In this document: one piece after another, positions 1-9,800 of the stretch
Layout of the letters: each line of letters begins with the position of its first letter
Position numbering within the stretch: position 1 is the first letter of the stretch
Position numbers and translations under genes: made by a program
Notes under the pieces: model-generated
The model's database searches: none
The model's input: only the letters and a program-made list of their open reading frames with translations
What the model was told of the DNA's origin: nothing
Source: Capitella teleta
Taxonomy: Eukaryota > Annelida > Polychaeta > Capitellidae
Reading direction: 5' to 3'
Assembly: GCA_000328365.1 (NCBI GenBank)
Contig: KB292771.1
Coordinates: forward strand, 50,495 to 114,494
DNA length: 64,000 nt

Positions 1-1092
1 ACGCATTCGCCATCGGTCTGTGAAGAGGGCTCTGGTTGGGGTCAGTGCATCTGCCTGACTTTCCTCGCTTTGCACTGAGGTGCCAACCTCTGAGCTGCTT
101 CTCCTTCTTTCGCTGACGGGAAAGCGAGGAGTGTTGCTGTCACCCGTTCCTCCCAACACACTGGGCGCGCTTGCGGTGCTGGGCAGGGAATCCAGGGAAT
201 GGTTGGCCAGGGAGTACTTGTTCTGGCTGTGACGCTTCAACATGAGCCTTCTGCTCGACTTATGGCGCACGTCTCTTTCGTTCCACATTGAATCTGACGT
301 CAGGTCTTCAAGACTGAGAAACTCAGGTTGATGTTTCAACAATCTCCTCTTGCGCATCATTTCACTTGGCACGCTCAGGATGTTCTCTCGCATGGTCTTA
401 TCATGGCGCACAGAGTTTGTGCGGCTCAATTCTGACGCAATCGGTGCCTGGCCAATGCGCTTCAGCCGGCGGTGGAGGTGAACGATTGTAGCTGCGTAAA
501 TGCAACAGGAGAGGCAGAAGGTGATGATAGCGCCCCCTGGGAACCACCAGCGCTGCAAGGTCTGAATGAGCGACGTCTGTGCTGATACCTTCTCCTGCCG
601 CATGCACACTTGCAGCTCAATGTCCATGAAGCGCTCCTCCTGGGAGGCGTACACCATGAACCCCATGAGCGGCAGAAGCAGCAGCCATGACACCAGCTCC
701 AGCCCCTGCGACCACATCGGGCTGCTCAGCCGACTCTGCTCCCCAAACACCCACATGCGCTTGAGCCGTTCAGCTGCGATCCATGGCAACGAGAGGAAGT
801 GTTGGCTCTCTGCCAAGCGCTGAAAGAAGCGTTGCAGGGTGCATTGGTGTTGAATGTTGACTTGCAGCAGGAGGCAGATTTCAATGCAGACAATCAGTGG
901 CAGGACTAAAGTGAACACTATCAGTCCCGAAAGCAGCAGGTTGGTCTCTGCCAGGTGAGATCTTAGTAAGCTGCACTTGACCATATTGACCAGCGGCCAG
1001 AGGGTCAAGTGAGCCCCTGTCATGGTCAGGATCAAGGTTGCTGGCAGCTCAATCGCGCTGACCATCCAGTGAGTGGACGTCCCGTTGGACAT
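1..1092 (-). CDS. Rhodopsin-type seven-helix receptor, N-terminal part
   Basis: The frame is open without a stop from the ATG at 1092 to the left edge (364 codons), so the gene is single-exon as far as seen and incomplete. It starts MSNGTSTHW with an N-glycosylation site. Hydrophobic segments fall at about residues 10-34 and 48-75. A Cys (CTLQRFF) opens the third helix, which ends IAAERLKRMW, a variant of the class A DRY motif. The fourth helix is LVSWLLLLPLMGFMVYA and the fifth begins WWFPGGAIITF and holds a Tyr near its inner end. A long basic, Ser-rich third intracellular loop follows to the edge; helices six and seven would lie outside the window. The family is class A GPCR by layout. I cannot name a ligand or subfamily. 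It is head-to-head with the next gene, about 100 bp away. Confidence 0.7.
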   Translation of the reverse strand, partial: MSNGTSTHWMVSAIELPATLILTMTGAHLTLWPLVNMVKCSLLRSHLAETNLLLSGLIVFTLVLPLIVCIEICLLLQVNIQHQCTLQRFFQRLAESQHFLSLPWIAAERLKRMWVFGEQSRLSSPMWSQGLELVSWLLLLPLMGFMVYASQEERFMDIELQVCMRQEKVSAQTSLIQTLQRWWFPGGAIITFCLSCCIYAATIVHLHRRLKRIGQAPIASELSRTNSVRHDKTMRENILSVPSEMMRKRRLLKHQPEFLSLEDLTSDSMWNERDVRHKSSRRLMLKRHSQNKYSLANHSLDSLPSTASAPSVLGGTGDSNTPRFPVSERRRSSSEVGTSVQSEESQADALTPTRALFTDRWRMR

Positions 1093-1193
1093 TGTGGGAA
1101 TGACTGGCGTTTAGCAATTTTCTTTTGTATTTACAAGTTGTTGATTAGTATATCCTTAGCAACAGTAATTAATTAATCAGCGTTGAATTCCAG

Positions 1194-2666
1194 GATTGAT
1201 CGCGATGAGCTTCGAGAGTACTTCCCTCTGGAGAAGGTGCTCAGCAATTTGTGGGAACTCTGCGGAACCCTCTTTGATATCACAATCAAGGTGTGGTTTT
1301 AATTACTAATTTATTAATTTAACTGAATTATCACCTATTTAAGGACTTCACATCTGAATCTGCCCCTTGGAATCCAGATGTACGATTCTTCAAAGTTCTA
1401 GACTCATCTGGTGAGAGCTATGAATTTGCATGCAACAAACATCATTGAGTTTTATAATTCAGACGGAAGTGAGATTGGCTCCTTCTTCCTTGACCCATAC
1501 GCGCGACCCTCGGACAAGATGACCGGCTCTTGGATGGACCCTGGCAGAGGTCAGCTCAGTGCTGAATCATTTCATTGATTAATCAATCTGGCCACAGATC
1601 GCAGTGACCACTGCGCAACTAAGCCTCTCAGCTTCCTCAACCTGAACCTGACACCTCCAAGCGGGCAACAGCCGTGCTTGATGGCTTTTGAAGATGTTGA
1701 GAATCTCTTCTTTGAGGTGAGAAGGTTTTTAGGGGAACTTCGTTAGTGATCATAATGTGTCTCAGTTTGGCAATGGATTGCAACAACTGCTCACTAAAGT
1801 GCCATACAGCGAACTATCTGGGCAAGCGAACATTGAGTGGGACAGCATTTTCTCTTGCGCTAATTTCGTCAAGTTCCTCTTCCACAAACCACAAGTGATG
1901 CGATCGATGAGCTGCCACTACCGCACTGGGCACCACCTCCCTCCTCACGTCATTGAGACCATTCTTGCCAGTGAGTGAAGCGCCTACGAGGGTGTCATGA
2001 TTACGGTCTTGCTCCCTTAGGTCAGAACCACATGAGAGGATACGACACGATGCGCCAACTCTATTTCAGTGCGTATGACATGGAACTGAACATTAGGTTA
2101 GTAGATGATTATTCAAGAATTAAACCAACAGGAAGAAGGTGTTAATGAAATCGTCTTGAAGGAATCTATTTTTGTGATTTCCTGATTGTTGTGTTTTCAG
2201 TGATGAGCATTGGTCTGTAATGATGGAGAACGTGTGGCGTGAGTACATGCCGCTGCCTCTGAGCAAGGAAGATAACCACCCCTGCTCGCTCACTCAACTC
2301 TTCACTGATGACTTTGCTGGCGCTTACTACTCGCATCTTTGGTCAAAGGTCAGTGCAAATCATGGATATTCATAAAAACCTGATGAATAATTAATCAGAT
2401 GATTGGAGCCGACATTATGAGCGCTTTTGAGGAAGTTGGTTTTGACGACATGCAACAGCTTTCGTCAGTCGGCAAAAGGTGATTTGGTTAAAAACACAAT
2501 CTCGCATTTGCTTATTTGGGAAATTTTTTTCTTCAGATTCCGCGACACCTATTTGTCGCTTGGAGGCGGTGTTGCCGCTGGCGAGGTCTTCAGGCGATTC
2601 AGAGGTCGTGACCCCACTCAGGAGGCTCTTCTCAAACGCTACCTGCCATCGGATTCTCAAAGTTAA
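1194..2666 (+). CDS. M3-family oligopeptidase-like protein, C-terminal half, zinc site lost
   Basis: Nine exons join in frame (1194-1290, 1344-1410, 1463-1549, 1598-1716, 1766-1970, 2021-2096, 2201-2348, 2399-2478, 2537-2666) and give about 335 residues ending in TAA. The product follows the catalytic half of oligopeptidase A closely: PWNPDVRFFKVLD, GSFFLDPYARP, DFAGAYYSHLW, FRGRDPTQEALLKRYLP. Family members hydrolyse oligopeptides using zinc held by HEFGH plus a downstream Glu. Here that place reads FEFGNGLQQ across the 1716/1766 junction, and the third-ligand region reads IEWDSIFSC instead of a VELPS-type sequence, so all three ligands are replaced. The reading frame is otherwise intact. 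No N-terminal exons lie between the GPCR start and 1194; they are either missing or further left, which would put the GPCR in an intron. AATAAA is at 2817. Confidence 0.8.
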
Positions 2667-3819
2667 TCAGTTTTTCTTTTGATTGTATATAATGTGAATT
2701 CCAGGTCTGTTGCTTTCCTCTTAGTCACATGACTGCGTTTATTTAACATATTCACCTGATATTTTTTTTTTTTTTTCTCATCTGTTGTGAGGAGGTTGGA
2801 GCAGTTGTGAGTGAGAAATAAACACTTTCTTTTGTATGTCATAGTAATTCTGGTCTTTTTGTTGTTTTTGGCACTTTTGCATTGTGCTTGACAAATATTT
2901 GGTTCATTGACAGACTCAATTTACACTTGCTATAACTACCATGTTCTCAGTGCATGATAATATTCGTTTGGCCTAGAGACCCTACTTTGGCCTATATCCT
3001 TCCTACTAATCATGGAAGTGTAAAGAAAGAAACTACTGATATTGGTCAATTATGGTCGTGAGTATTAATTTTGTTAATATTGTAGTTTTTTGGTTCCTGG
3101 TGGTTTATTGCAGCCTCAAGAAATGTATTCAAGTTTTTTGATAGATCAAACTTGGCAGGGTTAAAATCTCACTTTCTTATATGGATTAAGCTTGAAATTG
3201 TGGTGCAGCACTAAATCCACAGGCCTCTCTGGCCTTAGTTCCGCTACAAGGGGTGCCAGACTGCCAGTCATGGTAAGTACATGTAAATTGTATATGCCTT
3301 TCAAACTGTGAATTATTTGTTATCAAAAAGCTTTATTTGAAAAATCACATACAATGTAATCCCTGGAAGACCATTATTAATTTATTACGTGGCTTGGCTT
3401 GGAACAATGAATCCAGATGACACCCAGTTCCATATTACTGTAGAACATTCGCGGTCACAATCGACCTCGAAAATTTGATGCCTGCGAAAACCTTCTAGGC
3501 GATCTTCTAATATGACCCTACCCTTGACTGGGAATAATTAGTGCCACGAATAAAGGCCTGAGCCGTAAAACTGCGAAAATTACAGTCAGCGGAAATTTCC
3601 TCTTCTACAGAAATTGAAAAATTAAGAAGCCGAATGCGTATTGTGTACGAATTAAAAGAATTATCATTTGAGAGAAATACGCAGAGAATTTTATTGCCAA
3701 GCAGAAAATAGACATGATAAGACGCAAGGCCATGGCACAATCATCGACTAAATGCACAACCACGTAAACATCCTCTCTCCATTTCACAACAAATGTTACC
3801 CGCATCTCCTTAAAGCAGA
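2667..3819. other. Intergenic spacer between convergent genes
   Basis: Holds the 3' tail of the M3 gene, including a poly-T run (about 2762-2776) and AATAAA at 2817. On the other strand it holds the ADSL 3' end, with a possible AATAAA (TTTATT on plus at about 3690). I see no coding exon in it. Confidence 0.5.
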
Positions 3820-6800
3820 TTACAAATTCAGATCGGCGATGTCATCCAACCACTGAGCGTAAGGTTTAAGCGCTGAACGAACTTCCTCCTCCAAGAACCT
3901 CGTCACCTATAAATCAATGAATCATGTAATCAATAAATCAAACATTCTGAACCAACCTGTTGTGGAGCGCGACCAGTGAAGGTTTTCGGATCCATCAACT
4001 TCTCCATTTGCGAGTGAATCGGTGCAAAGTAATTGCTCCCCTTAATTCTCTCAACCAAGTCGTTCTCTCCTCCGTGTTCCTTGACTACAGCTGCAGCTTC
4101 CTGCGACAGCTGCCGGATGTTCTCGTGACAGACCTGGCGGTTGGCGCCCAGTTTGACCATGGCCATGATGATGTTCTCTGTCGCCATGAAGGGCAGCTCC
4201 TGGCGGATGTGCCGCTCAATGACCTTGGGGTAGACGACCAGTCCTTCAGAGATGTTCTGCAGGGTGGACAGCGTGACGTCAGCTGTGAGGAAGGCTTCGG
4301 ACAGAGACAGACGCCTGGATAAGAGAGGTTGAAAGAAGGAAGTGCACGTGCACTGACTGACCTGTTGGCGCTGTCGTCCAGGGTGCGTTCCATCCACTGC
4401 ACTGAGTGCGTCATGAGGGCGTCCTGAACCAGCGTCATCAGGTGGCGGGACAGAGCGCAACAACGCTCGCTGCGCATTGGGTTGCGCTTGTACGCCATGG
4501 CCGAGGATCCTGCACAGAATAAAAGCCATTGAAAGAGAACGGGTGGAGCGGCGGGGAGGCACCTATCTGCTCCTTCTCAAACGGCTCCTCTATCTCCTTC
4601 ATGCTGGCCAACAGCCTCAGGTCCGTGCATATCTGTGTAGGTCAATTCAGTCGTTAGCATGTTAGCATTCAATGTGTAGACAAATGACAGCATTAAGTGG
4701 AAATAACTTATCAAGGGAGCATCATGAATATGCAACAGGGCAGCAGGGCAGCTCCCATTGCTAACTTGGTGTTGCGTGAAGGCATTTCGTTGAATCAAGA
4801 ACATAAAGTTGTGCAGGAGGTGCTAGCTAAACAAACGGGTATACCGGAACATGTTGCGGTACTTGGCTACACCAAGGGATCCGATCATAATTTTTAAAGG
4901 GTCTCCAGCTACACCAGGATTCCTCACTCAAACCCCCCAATGAGCATGACTTCTCTGCGTGCACGACATGTCCTTTACCGAAACTTAATGTAAACTCAAA
5001 TTCAAATATCTCCCTCATCATTCAAGGAAAATGAAAAACAAGCGAAGAGACACGATTCGTTTATTTGTGAGCATCAGAAGAAGTTCGCCTGCAAGTGACG
5101 CAGAGTGCAGTTGAAGACGAGATAGCGCCTCAGTGCAGACGGTAGCGGAAGGAATGGCACCCGGGAATAGAAGCCTCGCACAATGCGCCGACGAATGCTC
5201 CACCGACACCACTCCTTCAACGAGGGAGGCATGCGTTGATGTTGAATTCTAAAACAGCGAGGATCGAGGTATTCAACTAGTTCTGATTGGTCAGTGACAG
5301 AGCGAAGGTGGCGCCACAGTTTGGCGGGAGTACCAACGAAACCAGCCGCTAGTAACACCTTCATCATGCGGAGATTTTGCACCAAAGAAACGCACGACCA
5401 CGCGGCGTCAATGTCATCACAGAGTGGGTCAAGGTCGGCGCCATGTTTGAAGAAAATGATCGTCATGGCAACCTGACCACGTGCTACGGTTGGCCGAAGA
5501 AGGGACATGTTCGCCGTTCGCATGCGAGCGCCGCTTCGAAGCATGATCTCAACACATGACACGTGGTCGCCGAGCACAGCCAACGATAAAGGACTTGTGT
5601 TCTCTTTATAAGCGTTGATGCTTGTCTGGAACACCGGCGTCTCCAGCATGGCTCCGAGGAAAACCTCCTGACCGGTCCTACAGGCGACCCAGAGCGACAC
5701 ATCATTCGGTAGATGACGCATGTGACATGCGACAGAACCCAGAACCAGCCGGAATCTTTCGTAGTCGTTGTCTAATAGAGCGCTTTCCAATTGGCTCAGG
5801 CCAGTGTCTCCATGGTGACGTCTTATATGCCGTAAGGCGTTTGACCGGCCGAGCAGAGCGGCCAGTTTGGGAGGCGTCAGGCCCTGATCGTTGCCTTCTT
5901 CTGTGTATTCTCGTCGCATGGAGGTCAGCGCATCGATCACGTCCGTCAGATTTTCGTCATCCGGTAGATCCTTGAGTGCCACGTGCATCGCATTGCGCCC
6001 TTCTAAGTCCCTGCCCGACCACAGATCAGGACATTTAAACTCACTCAAAAGTTGCGCGTTGCCAGAAGACGCAGCCAGCATGAACGGCGTCCTGCCTCGA
6101 GAATTGCCCACTCCGAGATCAAGCCTAGGCTCCCAGGCCATGAAGCACAGCAGAATGTCCAAGTGTCCATCTCGACAGGCTTGGTGGACGGGGCTTGGAC
6201 ACTCAAACTCCGCCCACTGCTCACGTGGTACGGTTTGATTGACGTCTGCGCCAGCCTGGAGTAAGAGGCGCACGAAGTTGTCGTTTCCCAGCGCAGTTGC
6301 GACGAGGAGCGGGAAGTAACCATCCGAACGCGGGGTGTTGACGTCATCGCCGGAGAGAGACAACAATTCCTGGATCTTTGTGGTTTTACTTGGATCGCTC
6401 AGCGATGGAGATTCGAGTACTGCGATCAGCCGCTCCCCGAGCATCCTGCGCCAGGAATGAACCTGATGCTGCCTCAGCTTTTGAAGTTGCCTATAAGTAC
6501 GTTGCCATAGCAACTGCATTGGCTCATTTCTAGGAAATGCGTGGATGACGGCGCTATATCGGCGCGGAAGCCGATTCACGCGCATAATCTTACGTAATGC
6601 ATGCAATGCATTATGTTCCCACTGCGGCTTCCATCTTGCCGTTAAGAGGCACGTGAATACACGCGCATGTGCAGAGAGTAAACATATCGATGCTATATTT
6701 AGCCAATGGGCAGTCTGGTTCTGTCGGCCTAGCTGGCAGGTTCGCGCAACCGAACATCGGCATATGGATGATACTAGTATGCACAACGCAAAACACGCAC

Positions 6801-9800
6801 AGTTTCTGTTGCAACAATTCAGTGCATGCATATTCATTGTAGGACTGAATGTTGACAGACGCCGCTGCCACCATGCAGCAACATTGAGGCACACATTTCC
6901 GAAGGGAAGTTTAATAGCTATTGATATTCACACAACACCATATATGGGCGTGCGTGCGGAATCCACACGCACGCAATACTACCCGTCACTTTATTTTTCC
7001 GGTCCCTGCGTGAATTGAGGCCGATGACGTGAATTGACCACGGCCGGAATTTTCCGCACGCCCGGACCGCACGCACGTAATGTGAAAGGCACTCTCGTTA
7101 TGACACGTGGTCATCTCTAAATGCTGGCCAGCCAACCCCTTCAATTCTCAAACACACAAGCACTTCATGACATGAAGCCTCACACATTAAAGAGGGTTGT
7201 GAAACAGCTTAAGAGATAACGGAAGTGCATGTACCACAACAGAATAAGTATTCTCAAGTGATCACCAGATTCACTCGCGTAGCATTACACATCTATCTCG
7301 AACACGCTGAGCACCGCAATAGTACTACACACGTAGTGTATCTACTGGAATATCTTATAACACAACCGACTGGGCAGTCAAAGAAAAGTCGAGAACATTA
7401 TTATTTTGCATGATCCCCGATCCATCGCCACTAATAGGATTATTTTCTCCTCATAATCCGCTCCTATTCTGGCCTTTCGGGGGCGTGGTCGTCCCTAGCA
7501 ACGACGTAAACAAAAGTGCCGGTTGACGACGGGTTCCGACGCGCATAGCAAAAACACGTGCCATAAAAAACGAGGTCGATTCGCCGCTTACAAAGAGTAC
7601 GACAAGAAAGAGGCCGCGCTGCTGAAGAAGGTAAAATTATCATGAATTATTCACTCTTATGGTTTCCGCTGAGACATGTATAATTAACAATGGTGCGACT
7701 GAGATCAATTGCACAAGTAGAATTATTATTCAAATAAACTTTTACAACTTAATTAAACTTTTCCTTACTTAATGCACATGAGTATGAATTTTGAATATTG
7801 CGTAATGTTGTTTTGTGTTGCAGACATGCGCACCCTGCAGGACATAGAGCTGGACATCCAGTCTCAGGATGAGGCCGTGGTTGGGAGCGCCCTCGAGGAG
7901 TTGCGTGACCATGACTTAGGCCACCTGGACGGCCGACACGGCCAGACGCTGATGACGCTCTGTTCAAAGCGGATGTTGAGTCCATCGATTAAGATGCGAG
8001 CGGCTGCCCTGTGGGTCATCCTGCAGATTGTCCGGCATGGTCAGTACATCCCGGTGGGTGGCCTGTCGTCCAGCCAGCAGAGAGCAGCGTCCAATCACTC
8101 GACGAGATCAAGAAAGATTGGCTCACAGACTGAAATACTGACGAAGAAGCTGCAGACGGCAGCATTGCTCGATTTGAGTGCTGGGGCTGAGCAGGAGGAC
8201 TTTGCCAAGTGCCATCAAAACCTTTGTGCTCTGATCACAGAACTGCAGGAACAGTCACCAAAGAAGTTCCTACCAGGATTCAAACCCATTGGTCAGTACT
8301 TGGTCAAGTGCACTGGCCACCCTGACCGTGCAGTGGCCACTGCAGCTTCTGAGTACTGGGCCAAATTGAAGGTGCCTCCGGTGTCCGGCAAAGCCATGGA
8401 CCATTGGGTCCCCTCCGTCCTCAGTCAACTGCAGAGGCTTGTGCCTGCGCTGCTGCACAATATGGTCTTCCATGAGGAACAGGTGACCTTCCTGGAGGCG
8501 GGAAATCTGGGAGAGAACGCCACGCCGAGGATTGAAGAACTGTCTAACCTGCGCAACTATTCAGCGCTGGGATTTGAGAAGTTGTGCCAGATATTCCAGA
8601 ACGAGATCAGCGCCATTTTCAAACCACTCGTTTACGGTCGCTTATTGCATAATGAAAGCGCTTCATGGCAGGAGACGGAGGCCACGCTTCTCGCCTTGAG
8701 TGCCTTCATCCAGGCTGTGGGGCTGCCCAGGGACATGGTCAAGCAGCAGGTCAAGCTGCATAAGAAGCTCCTGGAGCTGTACGCCCACGAACGGCCGCTG
8801 GTCAGGGCGATCGCGTGCTTCGCGATGCAGCAGCTGATTGGTCAGCCACTGAAGAACGCCAAGGACCCGTACCCTGAAGTGCTCAAAGCCAACATGCGAC
8901 TGCTCACTGATGAGTATCCTGAGGTGCAGGTCATGGCTGTACGCAGCCTTTCTTCCATGCTGGCCATGAACGGCAGAGACCTCACACCCTACAAGAAGAA
9001 GCTCATCAACCGCTTCCTCGAGGCGAGCAACACTCTGGAGGGAGATGCAAGCCTCGCGCTGTACGAGAGCATTGGCTACCTGTTCCACCAGATGGGGCCG
9101 ACCATGGAGGAGAGTGAGGTCGAGCGCATCCTGGAACCAGTCTTGCAGCACTGGGACAAGATGGCGCTGGCGGAGGTGAGCGCCGATGACATCATCGCCA
9201 TTTGTCAGCCGATGTGCGTGATTGCAATGCACTCAGGAAAGGGCTTCGAGACACACAATGTGCCCGTGTTGCACAAAGTCTGTGACTTCCTTCAGTCCGT
9301 GTGCACGAATGGTGCACGGTCATCGCACACACCTGAAGATCTGACCACAAAGCTTGTATCCATAATAGACCTGATTAGCTCCATCTACGAAGGCCAGGGC
9401 TCTGGAGCGAACGCCAGCGTGTTGGAATGCAAGGTGCCGCAAATGTGCATTCGTCTCCTGGAAGCGAAGGAGCTCGACTGCAGCGTGCATCAAGCGGTGT
9501 TTGCTGTGCTGGGCCACGTGGGTCGCCATGACTATGACGCCCTCAGCCCCCACGTGCCCAGTCTGCTGTCAGCCATCAGCCGCTGTGTCCAGCGCGGCAA
9601 CGATGTTTCGCTCAAGAACAACGCTCTCTGGGCTCTTGCTCAAATCGCAGAGAAGGAGAAGACACAGCGAGACGACCTCTTCCAGCTGACCTCAAACCTT
9701 CTGGAGGTCATAGAGGACGTTGAGGGCGACCAGGGTTGCGTCATCAACGCTGCTCTTGCACTGACCAACTTATGCGCCTCGTGGCCAGACCACACGGCCA

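Noticed and set aside
3960-4322. 120-codon frame antisense to ADSL exon nine
   Set aside because: It lies wholly opposite a well-supported exon and has no similarity I recognise.
6586-6894. N-terminal extension of the ASB-like protein
   Set aside because: The frame is open but lies upstream of or across the likely promoter and its Cys-rich translation does not resemble an ankyrin protein.
8663-9232. 189-codon frame antisense to the transportin-like gene
   Set aside because: His- and Leu-rich shadow of a GC-richer coding strand; no recognisable domain.
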